A DNA stretch of 64,000 nt from Arhodomonas aquaeolei DSM 8974 (GCF_000374645.1 NZ_KB894801.1:1-64000); one strand, 5' to 3'. Counted from the first letter of the stretch, positions 40,903 to 50,783 are shown. Notes: a model not told the origin generated them from the sequence alone. Program-made: numbers and translations.

Positions 40903-42692
40903 TCGCCGGCGCCCTGACGTTCCGGTTGCTGATTACGGAACTGCATGCGGTGCAGCGCGGCGTACGCCCCGCCCCGTTCGATGAGCGTATCGTGGTCGCC
41001 GCTCTCGATGATGCGGCCGCCATCGAGCACGAGGATCCGGTCCGCGGCCTCGATCGTGGACAGCCGGTGCGCGATGACGAAGGTCGTGCGCCCGCGCATC
41101 AGCGTCTCCAGCGCCCGCTGGATGTGGTACTCGGATTCCGTGTCCAGCGCCGAGGTGGCCTCGTCCAGGACCAGGATCGGGGCATCCTTGAGCAGGGCCC
41201 GGGCAATGGCGATGCGCTGGCGCTGACCGCCGGAGAGCATCACGCCGTTCTCCCCCACCACGGTGTCGAAGCCCCGGGGCAGCGCCTCGATGAACTCGCG
41301 GGCGTTCGCCAGCGCCGCCGCGCGTTCCACGTCGGCGCGGTCGGCTTCGCCGGCGGCGCCGAAGGCGATATTGGCGGCGATGGTGTCGTTGAACAGCACG
41401 ACCTGCTGGCCGACGAGCGCGATCTGGCGGCGCAGGTCATGGAGCCGGTAGTCGGTGAGCGGGATGCCGTCCAGGCGGATGGTACCGCTGACGGGCTCGT
41501 AGAAGCGCGGCAGGAGGTTGACCAGGGTGGTCTTGCCGCTGCCCGAGCGGCCTACCACCGCGACGGTCTCGCCGGCCGGCACGTCCATGTGGATGTCGGT
41601 GAGGACCGCGGGGCCGGCGGGGTCGTAGGCAAAGCCGACGTCCTCGAAGCTGACCCGTCCCTCGGCGCGGTCCAGGGTGAGCGTGCCGTTGTCGGTCTCC
41701 GGCGTCTCGTCGATGACCTCGAAGATGCTCTCGCCGGCGGCGATGCCGCGCTGGATCGTCGAGTTCACGTTGGTCAGACGCTTGAGCGGTTGCATGAGCA
41801 GCAGCATGGCGGTGATGAACGACACGAACCCGCCCACCGTGACCTCGGCGATCATCTCCTGGCGGGTCGCCAGGTAGATCACGAATGACAGCGCGGCGGC
41901 GGAGACGAACTGCACCACCGGCGTGCTCAGCGCCTTGGTGGCGGAGAACTTGATGTACTGGCGCATGTTGAGGTCGTTGACGCTGCCGAAACGCCGGCGC
42001 TCGTGAGCCTGTGCGCCGAAGACCTTGATCACCTCGTGGCCCTCTATGGCCTCCTCGGCCACGTAGGCGACGCTGCCGACACTGCCCTGGATACGGCGGC
42101 TCAGGCGCCGGAAGCGCTTGCTGATGTAGACCACCAGCACTGCCAGTATCGGGCCGAGGCCGAGGAAGATCAGCGCCAGACGCCAGCTCACGAAGAACAT
42201 GTAGCCGAGCAGAGCGACGGCGGTGGCGCTGTCACGCACCAGCACGATGAGCGCGTCCGTGCCCGCCTGTGCCACCTGCTCCACGTTGTAGGTCAGCCGC
42301 GAGAGCAGCCGCGCTGAGGAGCTGTTGTCGAAGTAGCGCTTGGGCAGCGTGAGCAGCCGCTCGAAAACCTGGCTGCGCAGCTCGTGGATCACCCGCCGGC
42401 TCACCCACATCATCCCGAAGCTCGCGCCGAAGCTCGCCACGCCACGGAGCAGGAAGATGCCCATGAGGGCGAACGGGATCAGCCGGATCATCTCCGGGTC
42501 CCGCTCGACGAAGCCACGGTCCAGCATGGGCTTCATCAGCCAGGCGAACACGCTCTCCATGCCGCCGCTGACCACCATGCCGATCACCGCGACCAGCGCT
42601 ATGCCCCAGTAGGGGCGCACGTAACCGAGAAGGCGGCGGTACACGCCGCCGTCGCCCGGGCGGGCGACGGCGTTCAGCCCCGGATCCGTCAT
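40899..42692 (-). CDS. msbA: Lipid A export ATP-binding/permease protein MsbA
   Basis: 597 residues. Six membrane helices (about 25-310) are joined to one ATPase domain with Walker [14 protein letters not shown], signature MLSGGQRQRIAIARAL and Walker B ILVLDEATSALD. It flips lipid A-core across the inner membrane. Its neighbours (exbD before, lpxK and kdsB after) support MsbA over other half-transporters. Confidence 0.95.
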   Translation of the reverse strand: MTDPGLNAVARPGDGGVYRRLLGYVRPYWGIALVAVIGMVVSGGMESVFAWLMKPMLDRGFVERDPEMIRLIPFALMGIFLLRGVASFGASFGMMWVSRRVIHELRSQVFERLLTLPKRYFDNSSSARLLSRLTYNVEQVAQAGTDALIVLVRDSATAVALLGYMFFVSWRLALIFLGLGPILAVLVVYISKRFRRLSRRIQGSVGSVAYVAEEAIEGHEVIKVFGAQAHERRRFGSVNDLNMRQYIKFSATKALSTPVVQFVSAAALSFVIYLATRQEMIAEVTVGGFVSFITAMLLLMQPLKRLTNVNSTIQRGIAAGESIFEVIDETPETDNGTLTLDRAEGRVSFEDVGFAYDPAGPAVLTDIHMDVPAGETVAVVGRSGSGKTTLVNLLPRFYEPVSGTIRLDGIPLTDYRLHDLRRQIALVGQQVVLFNDTIAANIAFGAAGEADRADVERAAALANAREFIEALPRGFDTVVGENGVMLSGGQRQRIAIARALLKDAPILVLDEATSALDTESEYHIQRALETLMRGRTTFVIAHRLSTIEAADRILVLDGGRIIESGDHDTLIERGGAYAALHRMQFRNQQPERQGAGE

Positions 42693-43114
42693 GGCTGTGC
42701 GCCGGCCGCCGCGGCCATGCCGACGTGGGTGAGCCCCGCTTGGCCGGCCGCGTCGAGGGCGCGTACCACCACCTGGTGGCGTGCGTTGGCGTCAGCGTCC
42801 ACCACGACCGGCACATCGGCGGCGTCACGGTCGCCGAGCGCGTCCTCCAGGGCCTGGCGGATGGTGGCGACCTTGCCGTTGGCGAGCGTGCGTCCGTCCA
42901 CGCTGATTCGTCCGTCCGGGGAAATAGTCACGTGCAGCGTCTCGCGCTCCGGGGTCGTGGCGGACTGTTCCGCGCTGGGCAGGGTCACGTCCAGGCGTGT
43001 CTGCTGAACGAACGTGGTGCTGACCATGAAGAAGATCAACATCAGGAAGACCACGTCGATCAGCGGGGTCAGGTTGATCTCGGGCTCGTCACGGCGTCGC
43101 GGGCTCAGGTTCAC
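42689..43114 (-). CDS. exbD: ExbD/TolR-family protein
   Basis: 141 residues. One N-terminal membrane helix with the essential Asp in LTPLIDVVFLMLIFFM, then a periplasmic domain. With ExbB it converts the proton gradient into force on an outer-membrane or periplasmic partner. No tonB or tolA is nearby. GTG 43114 overlaps the exbB stop; the gene's own stop overlaps the msbA ATG. Confidence 0.93.
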   Translation of the reverse strand: MNLSPRRRDEPEINLTPLIDVVFLMLIFFMVSTTFVQQTRLDVTLPSAEQSATTPERETLHVTISPDGRISVDGRTLANGKVATIRQALEDALGDRDAADVPVVVDADANARHQVVVRALDAAGQAGLTHVGMAAAAGAQP

Positions 43115-43740
43115 GCCGCCCTCCCCTCGTTCGCCGGCCGCTGGCCGTGGATGGCCTCGACGAGCTTGAGGGCCTGCTGCTCCATGTCCACGATCAGCTC
43201 ATCGACGCGGCCGCGCAGGTAGCGGTATGCCATCAGTGCGGGGATCGCCACCACGAGCCCGGCGGCGGTGGTGATCAGCGCCTGGGAAATGCCGCCGGCG
43301 AGCGCCGGCGCGTTGCCGACGCCGTGGCTGGAGATGGTGCTGAACACGTCGATCATGCCGACCACCGTGCCGAGCAGGCCCAGTAGCGGGCTGATCGCGG
43401 CGATGGTGCCGAGGGTGTTGAGGTAGCGCTCGAGGTTGTGGGCCTCGTGGCGACCGGTATCCTCGATGCTCTCCATCATCACCTCGCGGCTGAGGTGCCG
43501 GTTGATCACACCGGCGGCGAGTACGCGCCCGAGCGGGGAGTGCCGTCGCAGGTTGCGGATGGCGTCGCCGTCCATCGCGTCCACCTTGAGCTTGTTCCAG
43601 ACCTCCGCGACCAGGTGCCTGGGCAGGACGCGGTTACGCTGCAGCGACCACAGCCGCTCGATGACGATGGCCAGCGCCAGCACCGAGCACACGATGATGG
43701 GCAGCATCAGCCAGCCGCCGGCCTTGACCAGTTCCCACAC
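43111..43740 (-). CDS. exbB: MotA/TolQ/ExbB proton channel family protein
   Basis: 209 residues with three membrane helices (about 9-29, 110-130, 155-180) and the conserved LGLLGTVVGMIDVF and ALITTAAGLVVAIPA. It forms the pentameric channel around ExbD. The exbB-exbD-msbA-lpxK-kdsB order is common in gammaproteobacteria, suggesting a link to envelope assembly. The start is GTG 43740 with GGAGG 9 nt upstream; it lies inside the end of comEC (34 nt overlap). Confidence 0.92.
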   Translation of the reverse strand: MWELVKAGGWLMLPIIVCSVLALAIVIERLWSLQRNRVLPRHLVAEVWNKLKVDAMDGDAIRNLRRHSPLGRVLAAGVINRHLSREVMMESIEDTGRHEAHNLERYLNTLGTIAAISPLLGLLGTVVGMIDVFSTISSHGVGNAPALAGGISQALITTAAGLVVAIPALMAYRYLRGRVDELIVDMEQQALKLVEAIHGQRPANEGRAA

Positions 43741-46040
43741 GTCTTGCCACCTCCGTTGTCGGGGCGATCGCCTAGTCGCCCGGAATCATACCGATTTTGC
43801 CGGCCCGCCTGAACTCCGTGCGGGCGTTCGTGGTAGAGGCGCCGGCGTGCAGGGCGTTCCCGCCGCACCCACCAGGCGCCGGCGCCGGTCTCGCGCACGG
43901 TCACTGCGCCGCTCTCGGCGAGGTTGACCACACGGGCGCCGCAGCGCGCGAGCCGCGCGACCACGGCGGGGGCCGGCAGGCCATAACGGTTGTCGTAGCC
44001 GGCGGATATCACTGCGAGCCGGGGCCGGGCCGCCCGCAGCAGGCCCGGCGTGGTGGACGTCGCACTGCCGTGGTGGCCCACCTGCAGAACGTCTACCGGG
44101 CTCCGGATTCGGGCGGCCACCGCGGGTTCGTCGGCGGCGACCAGGTCGCCGGTGAGAAGAACGCGGTGCCTGCCGGTGTCCACCACGAGCACACAGGAGG
44201 CGGCGTTACCGCTTCGACCGGTCTCCACCGGCGCGAGCATCCGGAATGTGACGCCGTCCCAGCGCCACGACTGGCCGGCACGACAGGGCGAGCCCCCCGT
44301 CTCGCCGGGTTCGCCGCTGACCAGCCGGTCCACAGCGACGGCGCGGCGCACTGCCGCCAGCCCGCCAGCGTGGTCTGCGTCCGCGTGGCTGACCACCAGA
44401 CGGTCGATGGTACTCACCCCGTGCCCGCGGAGATAGGGCACCAGGCTGTAACGTGCGGCACTGGCGCCGGCGCCCCAGCGCGGCCCGGTGTCGAAGACAA
44501 GCACGTGCCGCCGGGTTTCGACGACGGTGGCCGCACCCTGCCCCACCTCCACGAAGGTGACCTTCAGGGCTGGCCGGGGCGGTGACGGTGCGGTCAGCGC
44601 CAGCCCGGCGAGGGCGAGCGTGAGCCATCGCCCGGGGAAACCGCGGGGTAGCAGCGCGATGCCGCCGGCGGCGCCGAGCAGCGGCCAGAACGCGGGTGCC
44701 AGCGGCCCTGGCCGAACCATCGTGATCCGCTCGGCGAGCCATGCGGCGGCCGTCAGCACGGTGTCCAACACTGCCGCGAAGGCCGTCAGGACGTGGCCGG
44801 CCGGCCATACGGCGTCCGCGGCCGCGGCGAGGAACGCGCCCGGGACAATGAGCAGCCCGGTCAGTGGTACCGCGATCAGATTGACCGGGGCGCTGACCCA
44901 GGAGAACGCACCGAAGCTGTGCAGCAGCAGCGGCGTGAGCCCGGCGGTCACGGCGATCTGGACGCGCAGTGCGCCGCCGAGTCTGCGCCGCCCTGGCCGC
45001 CATGCCAGGAGGATTAGGGCGACAGCACCGAACGACAGCCAGAAGCCGGGGGACAGCGACGCCCAGGGGTCGGGCGTGAGTACCGCGGTGGCGGCCAGCG
45101 TCAGTCCGCGCCAGCGTGACGGCCGGCGGCGCCATAACAGCGCGCCGGCGACAACCGCGGCCATCACCAGTGCCCGGCGGGTCGGCAGCGAAAAGCCGGC
45201 GGCGGCCGCATACGCGAGCGCCGCCGACATGCCACATAGGGCGCCGGCGACGCTGGCCGGCCAGCGCCGCGCGAACGCCGGCACCCGCCGCCACAATGCC
45301 GCCGAAAGAAGACCGGCAAGTCCGGCGACGAGGCCGATGTGCAGCCCGGAGATCGCCACGAGGTGCGTGACGCCGAGGGTGCGCAGGGTCTTCCAGAGGT
45401 CGCCGGAGATCCCTCGGCGGTCGCCCACCAGCAGGGCCCGGACGACGGCGGCGCCGTCGCCGCCGCCGCCCAGCCGTGTTGCCAGCGTTCCGGCGAGGCG
45501 GCCGCGCCAGCCGGCCACCCCGGCCGCTGCGGCGAGCCGTTCGCCACCGTGGATGTAGCCGGTGGCGCTGATGCCCCGGCGGGTCAGCCAGGCCTCGTAG
45601 TCAAAGCGAACCGGATTCATGAAGCCCCGGGGGCGCTTGAGACGGACGCGAAGTCGCCAGCGCTCGCCGGCGCGGACCACCGGGGCCTCGCCGTACCAGC
45701 TCAGGCGCATCCGCTCCGGCCGCCGCGGCAGCGCCGGATCGATGGTGTCGACATCCAGGACGAGCCGGGTGAGCCGGCCGTTGTCCTCCGGCAGCGCGGC
45801 GACCTCGCCGGTCACGGTAAAATCGTCGCCGGAGCGGGCCTCCGGCAGGCGCGCTTCGAGGTCCAGTGCCATCACGGTTGCGGCCCAGGCGACCGCGGCG
45901 CCGAACAGCGCCAGTCGCCGTGCGAGCGGGTGCCGCGCCGGGGCAAGCAGCACCAGTGCGAACGCCGTCGACAGCGCCCATGCCGCCGACGCCGCCGGCA
46001 CGTGTACCGGCACCAGCAGACCCAAGACCCATGCCACCAT
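43707..46040 (-). CDS. comEC: DNA internalization competence protein ComEC/Rec2
   Basis: 777 residues. N-terminal membrane helices, DUF4131 region, the ComEC channel core with THLVAISGLHIGLVAG, further helices and a C-terminal metallo-beta-lactamase domain (residues about 525-750) with FDTGPRWG, SHADADHAGG and GHHGSATST. It moves single-stranded DNA through the inner membrane during natural transformation. The last 40 residues past the lactamase domain look like extension into the exbB ribosome-binding region. AGGAGGG 8 nt before ATG 46040 is a good RBS. Confidence 0.94.
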   Translation of the reverse strand: MVAWVLGLLVPVHVPAASAAWALSTAFALVLLAPARHPLARRLALFGAAVAWAATVMALDLEARLPEARSGDDFTVTGEVAALPEDNGRLTRLVLDVDTIDPALPRRPERMRLSWYGEAPVVRAGERWRLRVRLKRPRGFMNPVRFDYEAWLTRRGISATGYIHGGERLAAAAGVAGWRGRLAGTLATRLGGGGDGAAVVRALLVGDRRGISGDLWKTLRTLGVTHLVAISGLHIGLVAGLAGLLSAALWRRVPAFARRWPASVAGALCGMSAALAYAAAAGFSLPTRRALVMAAVVAGALLWRRRPSRWRGLTLAATAVLTPDPWASLSPGFWLSFGAVALILLAWRPGRRRLGGALRVQIAVTAGLTPLLLHSFGAFSWVSAPVNLIAVPLTGLLIVPGAFLAAAADAVWPAGHVLTAFAAVLDTVLTAAAWLAERITMVRPGPLAPAFWPLLGAAGGIALLPRGFPGRWLTLALAGLALTAPSPPRPALKVTFVEVGQGAATVVETRRHVLVFDTGPRWGAGASAARYSLVPYLRGHGVSTIDRLVVSHADADHAGGLAAVRRAVAVDRLVSGEPGETGGSPCRAGQSWRWDGVTFRMLAPVETGRSGNAASCVLVVDTGRHRVLLTGDLVAADEPAVAARIRSPVDVLQVGHHGSATSTTPGLLRAARPRLAVISAGYDNRYGLPAPAVVARLARCGARVVNLAESGAVTVRETGAGAWWVRRERPARRRLYHERPHGVQAGRQNRYDSGRLGDRPDNGGGKTCGNWSRPAAG

Positions 46041-46186
46041 CCCTGTGGCCCTCCTGTCGTCAGCCGTTCACCCCGCCGTCGCGGCGGACACCGCCCGGTC
46101 ACCGGCACGGCCGCCGTGGCCGATTCGGCGACGGCTACCGCGCTCCCCCGGCGTCCCCACGGCCGGACGGACAAGCGCGCCGAGGG

Positions 46187-46214
46187 GTGACAATGCCAAT
46201 GAGCGGGTTAGTAT
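46187..46214 (+). promoter_or_regulatory. Probable promoter of the DUF2062 gene
   Basis: GTGACA (46187-46192) and TAGTAT (46209-46214) with a 16 nt spacer. Start would be near 46221, 18 nt before ATG 46239. The rest of 46041-46238 shows no gene. Confidence 0.45.
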
Positions 46215-46238
46215 GTGCGCCAGCGACAGGGGGGTACC

Positions 46239-46781
46239 ATGCCGAGGCGGTTTCTCAAGCGATACCTACCCGAACCGCATCGGGTCACCGGGCGGCGGGA
46301 ACTGCGGTGGCTCGGCCGTCTCCTGGAGGACCCCTTCCTGCTCCACCTCAACCGCCGCTCCGTTGCCGGCGGTGTCGCCGTGGGGCTGTTCACGGCGTTC
46401 CTGCCGATACCGTTCCAGATGATCCTCGCCGCGGCACTCGCGATCTTCTTCCGTGTGAATATCGTGCTGTCGGTGGCGCTGGTCTGGGTCAGCAACCCGC
46501 TGACCATGCCCGCGCTGTTCTACTTCACCTACATGGTAGGGACGTGGTTCCTGGGCACGCCCGTCTTCCCCGCGGCCTTCGAGCCCAACCTCGCGTGGTT
46601 CTGGCACGAGCTGGGCGCCATCTGGCGCCCGCTGCTGCTGGGCTCGGTGGTCACCGGCCTGCTCGTGTCCCTGGCCGGCTACGGCAGCGTCCACCTGCTC
46701 TGGCGGTTCTATATCATCGCCCATCTGCGCCAGCGCCGGCGTCGTCGCCAGCGTCGCGCAGCCGGCCGTCCTCGAGGGTAA
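46239..46781 (+). CDS. DUF2062 family membrane protein
   Basis: 180 residues. The DUF2062 core is a pair of hydrophobic hairpins with [16 protein letters not shown] and [13 protein letters not shown], plus a third membrane segment ([17 protein letters not shown]). The C terminus is a run of Arg. The family is found next to lol or comEC genes in many gammaproteobacteria; its function is unknown. AGGGGGG precedes ATG 46239. Its 3' end overlaps lolD, which is read from the other strand, by 68 nt. Confidence 0.88.
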   Translation: MPRRFLKRYLPEPHRVTGRRELRWLGRLLEDPFLLHLNRRSVAGGVAVGLFTAFLPIPFQMILAAALAIFFRVNIVLSVALVWVSNPLTMPALFYFTYMVGTWFLGTPVFPAAFEPNLAWFWHELGAIWRPLLLGSVVTGLLVSLAGYGSVHLLWRFYIIAHLRQRRRRRQRRAAGRPRG

Positions 46782-47433
46782 CGGTTCGGTCCAGCCGTGC
46801 GGCGAGCGCGCGGTCGTGGGTGACCACCACCACGCTGGTGCCGTGATCCCGGTTTACCGCCTGGAACAGTTCGAACACCGACTCCGCGGTCTGCCAGTCG
46901 AGATTGCCCGTGGGCTCGTCGGCGAGCACGCAGGCGGGCTCGGTCACCAGCGCCCGGGCGATCGCTACGCGCTGGCGCTCGCCACCGGACAGCTCTCCCG
47001 GCTTGTGACGGTGGCGCGCCGTGAGCCCGACACGCTCCAGCATCGAGGCCGCGGCCTCACGGGCGCTGCGGGTGCTGCTGCCGCCGATGAGCAACGGCAT
47101 CGCCACGTTCTCCAGCGCGGTGAACTCCGGCAACAGATGATGAAACTGGTAGATGAAACCGAGGGCGCGGTTGCGCAGGCGTCCCCGGGGCACGGGGCCG
47201 AGCTCGGTGAGGCACTGGCCGTCCACCCAGACCCGCCCGCGTTCGGCGCTCTCGAGCCCGCCGAGGAGGTGCAGCAGCGTGCTCTTGCCGGAGCCGGAGC
47301 GACCGACGACGGCGAGCTGCTCGCCCCGGCGGACCTGCAGGGAGACGCCGTCGAGAACCTGCAGGCGGTCGTTGCCCTCGCGGAAGCTCAGTGCCAGATC
47401 CTCGCAGGCGAGCACGGTATCGGTCTCACTCAT
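46714..47433 (-). CDS. lolD: Lipoprotein-releasing system ATP-binding protein
   Basis: 239 residues. Walker [17 protein letters not shown], the LolD-type segment [16 protein letters not shown], signature [16 protein letters not shown] and Walker [12 protein letters not shown]. It powers release of lipoproteins from the inner membrane. It overlaps the permease stop by 8 nt. Its last 20 residues ([13 protein letters not shown]) extend past the usual end and are read antisense to the DUF2062 gene. Confidence 0.95.
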   Translation of the reverse strand: MSETDTVLACEDLALSFREGNDRLQVLDGVSLQVRRGEQLAVVGRSGSGKSTLLHLLGGLESAERGRVWVDGQCLTELGPVPRGRLRNRALGFIYQFHHLLPEFTALENVAMPLLIGGSSTRSAREAAASMLERVGLTARHRHKPGELSGGERQRVAIARALVTEPACVLADEPTGNLDWQTAESVFELFQAVNRDHGTSVVVVTHDRALAARLDRTVTLEDGRLRDAGDDAGAGADGR

Positions 47434-48673
47434 AGCGCAGGGCCTCCGCGGGGGCGACGCGCGAGGCGCGCCACGCCGGGTATAGGGTCGCGAGCAGCGA
47501 CAGACCGAGGGCGGCGAGGGTTATGTGCACTACATCCCCCTGATGAAGTTCCGAAGGTAAGGTGCTGATCAGATAGACATCCGCCGGTAGGAACTTGGTG
47601 TGAAAGAGCTGCTCGATGGCCGGCACGATGGTCTCGACGTTGAGCGCCAGCGCGACGCCGCCGAGCACGCCGATGAGTGTACCGGCGATGCCCAGGACCG
47701 CGCCCTGTACGATGAATATCCCCATGATGCTGCGCGGGCTGGCACCGAGGGTGCGCAGTATCGCGATGTCCGAACGCTTGTCGGTCACCACCATCACCAG
47801 GGTGGAGACGATATTGAACGCCGCCACGCCCACGATCAGCAGCAGGATGACGAACATCACCGTCTTCTCGGTCTGCACGGCGCGGAAGAAGTTGCGGTTC
47901 TGCATGGTCCAGTCGGAGATCCGGTAGAGCCCCGGCAGGTCCTGCGCGATCTGGCGCACGAGCCGCGGTGCATCGAACAGGTTGTCGAACTCCAGGCGTA
48001 TCCCGGTAACGGCGTCCCCGGTGCGGAACAGCGTCTGCGCGTCCTTGAGCTGGATGAGCGCCAGCGAGTTGTCGTACTGGGACATGTCCACCGAGAACAC
48101 GCCGACCACGTGGAAGCGACGCAGCCGTGGCAGCACACCGGCGACGGAGACCCGGGCCTCCGGGGCGACCACGGTGACGGTGTCGCCACGGCCGACGCCC
48201 AGCCGGTCGGCGAGCCCCTGGCCGAGGACGATGCCGTAATCCCCCGGAGTGAGTGCGGAGAGGCTGCCGGTGACCATGTTGTCGTCGACGCTGGATACGC
48301 CGCGCTCCTTGTCCGGGAGCACGCCGCGTATCAGCGCGCCGGTGACCTCTTTGCCCCGGGTGATCATGACCTCGCCGCGCACGTAAGGGGCGGCCCCCTT
48401 GACCTCGGGGCGCTGGCCGAGGCGTTCGGTGAGGCCGGCCCAGTCCTCCAGCGGCTGCTGGTAGCCGCTGACGGTGCCGTGGGCAACCATCCCGAGGATG
48501 CGGTCGCGCAGCTCCGACTCGAAGCCGTTCATCACCGAGAGCACGGTGATGAGCGCGGTAACGCCCACGGCGATGCCGAGCATCGAGGAGGCCGAGATGA
48601 ACGAGACGAAGTGGTTGCGGCGTCTCGCACGGGTGTAGCGCAGTCCGATATACAGCTGTAACGGCTTGAACAT
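47426..48673 (-). CDS. Lipoprotein-releasing permease of LolC/LolE (LolF) type
   Basis: 415 residues. An N-terminal helix ([23 protein letters not shown], read in two parts), a large periplasmic domain (about 50-270) and three C-terminal helices in FtsX fold ending in [17 protein letters not shown]. It extracts lipoproteins for LolA. Only one LolC/E-type gene accompanies lolD, so the transporter may be a homodimer of the LolF kind, unless a second gene lies elsewhere. Confidence 0.93.
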   Translation of the reverse strand: MFKPLQLYIGLRYTRARRRNHFVSFISASSMLGIAVGVTALITVLSVMNGFESELRDRILGMVAHGTVSGYQQPLEDWAGLTERLGQRPEVKGAAPYVRGEVMITRGKEVTGALIRGVLPDKERGVSSVDDNMVTGSLSALTPGDYGIVLGQGLADRLGVGRGDTVTVVAPEARVSVAGVLPRLRRFHVVGVFSVDMSQYDNSLALIQLKDAQTLFRTGDAVTGIRLEFDNLFDAPRLVRQIAQDLPGLYRISDWTMQNRNFFRAVQTEKTVMFVILLLIVGVAAFNIVSTLVMVVTDKRSDIAILRTLGASPRSIMGIFIVQGAVLGIAGTLIGVLGGVALALNVETIVPAIEQLFHTKFLPADVYLISTLPSELHQGDVVHITLAALGLSLLATLYPAWRASRVAPAEALRYE

Positions 48674-48691
48674 GCCGGGCCCTTTGCTGGG

Positions 48692-49402
48692 TCAGGGACA
48701 GATGACGGGCACCCGCCGGGCGGGCTCGATGGCGTGGTCGCCCGGCGCGGCGGTGAAGGCGTAGACGCCGACGCCGTCGGCGATCGCCGCACGCAGTGCC
48801 CGTCCGTAGTCGGGATCGATGTCGTCGGCCGGACGGACCTCGGTCACATCCGTACGCTGGACGCAGAATATCAGGCTCGGGCGCAATCCCGCGCGGGCGA
48901 GGCGCGAGAGCACCTCCAGGTGGCGGGTACCGCGCGTGCTCACCGCGTCCGGGAACAGCGCGACGCCGTCCGTGACCGCGGCGGTGACGTTCTTCGCCTC
49001 CACGAACCGCTCCGTGCCGTCGCTGTCGGTCACCAGGAAGTCGGCACGCATGGGCTCGTCCGGCACCCCGACCTCACGCCGGAGCCGGGCGGTGTCGCCG
49101 AGCTCCGGGAACCAGCCCGCGGCCAGGGCGTCGGCGACCACGTCGTTGGTGCGCCCGGTGTGGATGCCCACGCGCACGCCGTCGGCCACGGCGACCTGCT
49201 CCCAGGTCCACGCGTACTTGCGTCCGGGGCGGGTGGAGTGGCTCAACCACACCGCCTGCCCCGGCTCGGCGCAGCCGAGCATCGAGCCGGTGTTCGGGCA
49301 GTGGGCCGTCAGGTGCTCGCCATCGTCGCACTCGACGTCGGCGAGGAAACGTTTGTAGCGGCGCAGCAGTCGTCCCCTGCGCAGCTCCCCCGGATACTCC
49401 AA
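48692..49402 (-). CDS. sfsA: SfsA family protein (sugar fermentation stimulation)
   Basis: 236 residues. LLRRYKRFLADV, HCPNTGSMLGC and the nuclease-like FPDAVSTRGTRHLEVL are diagnostic. SfsA has been described as DNA-binding; the fold resembles restriction-type nucleases. I chose TTG 49402, which yields MEYPGELRRG like other family members and has GGGAGG 5 nt upstream; GTG 49408 would lie inside that ribosome site. Confidence 0.92.
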   Translation of the reverse strand: MEYPGELRRGRLLRRYKRFLADVECDDGEHLTAHCPNTGSMLGCAEPGQAVWLSHSTRPGRKYAWTWEQVAVADGVRVGIHTGRTNDVVADALAAGWFPELGDTARLRREVGVPDEPMRADFLVTDSDGTERFVEAKNVTAAVTDGVALFPDAVSTRGTRHLEVLSRLARAGLRPSLIFCVQRTDVTEVRPADDIDPDYGRALRAAIADGVGVYAFTAAPGDHAIEPARRVPVICP

Positions 49403-49497
49403 GATCACCTCCCGGTGTGGCGCGGCGGCCCGCGGCGTCAGTTTTGCCGTGTCGGGGCCGGTGCTATAGTGGACGCGGTCAACAGGGAGTAAGTTCT

Positions 49498-49764
49498 ATG
49501 CCACGCGTGTTTCTCGCCGTCCTGCTCCTCGCCTCGGTCGTCGTCCCGGCGTCGGCGGAGACGCTGCTGCTCGACCAGGTCGAGGCGACCAAGGGCGTCG
49601 GTCCGCACAACGGCGTGACCATGGAGACGGTGCGCGAGCGATACGGCGAGCCGCAGACCCGCGAGGGCCCGGTCGGCGAGCCACCGATCACGCGCTGGCA
49701 GTACGACGGCTTCGCCGTATACTTCGAGCGCAACCTGGTGATTCATACCGTCGTCCGCCGCTGA
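49498..49764 (+). CDS. Small exported protein of unknown function (BamE/SmpA-like motif)
   Basis: 88 residues. A cleavable signal peptide (about residues 1-19, ending PASA) is followed by a short domain with GVTMETVRERYGEPQTREGP and GEPPITRWQYDGFAVYFE. The M-x-x-V-x-x-x-Y-G-E-P pattern resembles the repeat of BamE/SmpA-type proteins. There is no lipobox Cys. Its job is unknown. TATAGT (49465-49470) may be its -10. AGGGAG lies 8 nt before ATG 49498. Its end overlaps the convergent acetylpolyamine hydrolase gene by 22 nt. Confidence 0.78.
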   Translation: MPRVFLAVLLLASVVVPASAETLLLDQVEATKGVGPHNGVTMETVRERYGEPQTREGPVGEPPITRWQYDGFAVYFERNLVIHTVVRR

Positions 49765-50783
49765 TCCGGCGCGGGGCCGAGCCCGCGGGCGAAGGCCTCC
49801 GCGTAGCCGGCGAGCCCGGCGACGTCGTACCCCCCTTCCAGCAGGACGAGCACCGGCAGCTCGGTCGCGGCCAGCCGCACGCCGATCGCCTCGAAGTCTG
49901 CCGCCGTCAGCCCTACCGCGGCATCCTGGATGGTGTCCGTCGCCGCGGTATCGAATCCCAGCGACAGGACCACTGCGTCCGGCCGTGTCGCCGTCAGTGC
50001 GGTCAGGGCGTCGTCGAGCTGCGCCAGATAGGCCTCGCCGTCGGTGCCCTCTGCGAGCGTGGCCAGGTGCACGTGTGTCCGCCCGGCGCCGTCCCAGCCG
50101 GCGTCCAGGTGCGGGTAGTTCCGCCACGGGTCGGCGTGCAGCGAGAAGTACGGTGCGGCCTGGTCGGCGAACTCCACGCTGCCGTCGCCGAGGTGGTAGT
50201 CCACGTCCAGCACCGGGCAGTGCCGGCCGGCGGCGGTGAGGGTACGCGCGGCGACGTAGGCATTGTTGTAGAAGCAGTACCCGCCATAGCGCCGGTAGCC
50301 CGCATGATGGCCCGGCGGGCGGCACAGCGCGACGACATGGCCGCCGTGCTCGGCGAGGTGCGCCGCCGCCCGGCGCGCGGTCTCGGCGGAGTCCAGGGCC
50401 GCCTGGCGCGTCGCCCGGGTGATGGGGGTGCCGATCTCGGCGGTGAACATGCCGCCGCGGAAGCGCAGCGGTCCGGCGCTCAGGTCCCCATGGAAGATCG
50501 AGGGGACGTATTCTTCCCCCTCCTCCAGGGTCTCGCCGATCCCGCGGAGGAAGGCGAGGTATTCCGGGGCATGCAGCGCGGCGACGGTTTCCTCGCGGCC
50601 GCCTTCCACGGGATGTTCCGCGAGCGGCCAGGTACGGCCGAAACCGGTCAGGACCTCGCCGATACGCTCGGCCACCTCCGGGTATGGCACCGGCGGGTAG
50701 CCGTCGGAGAAGTCCCAGCGGGGCTGGTGGGCGGCGTGGCGGGCCGGGCGGAAGACCGGTACCGGGGTAACAGGTTCAGTCAT
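49743..50783 (-). CDS. Histone deacetylase-fold amidohydrolase, probably acetylpolyamine amidohydrolase
   Basis: 346 residues. The zinc and charge-relay residues of the class are present: CRPPGHHAG (two His), LDVDYHLGDG (Asp, His), SLGFDT (Asp) and LLEGGYD. The R-W-D-F N terminus and RHAAHQP start are found in the acetylpolyamine hydrolase group. It would remove acetyl groups from acetylputrescine or acetylspermidine in the cytosol. It is the last gene of the polyamine operon, overlapping speB by 8 nt, and this context favours a polyamine substrate over protein lysine. Confidence 0.88.
   Translation of the reverse strand: MTEPVTPVPVFRPARHAAHQPRWDFSDGYPPVPYPEVAERIGEVLTGFGRTWPLAEHPVEGGREETVAALHAPEYLAFLRGIGETLEEGEEYVPSIFHGDLSAGPLRFRGGMFTAEIGTPITRATRQAALDSAETARRAAAHLAEHGGHVVALCRPPGHHAGYRRYGGYCFYNNAYVAARTLTAAGRHCPVLDVDYHLGDGSVEFADQAAPYFSLHADPWRNYPHLDAGWDGAGRTHVHLATLAEGTDGEAYLAQLDDALTALTATRPDAVVLSLGFDTAATDTIQDAAVGLTAADFEAIGVRLAATELPVLVLLEGGYDVAGLAGYAEAFARGLGPAPDQRRTTV

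Noticed and set aside
42689-43740. Reading the exbB/exbD pair as tolQ/tolR
   Set aside because: No tolA, tolB, pal or ybgC gene is near. The exbB-exbD-msbA-lpxK order is a separate, recurrent arrangement.
49743-50783. Treating the histone deacetylase-fold protein as a protein deacetylase (AcuC-like)
   Set aside because: No acetyl-CoA synthetase or acuA/acuB genes are nearby; it overlaps speB in a polyamine operon, so an acetylpolyamine substrate is more likely.
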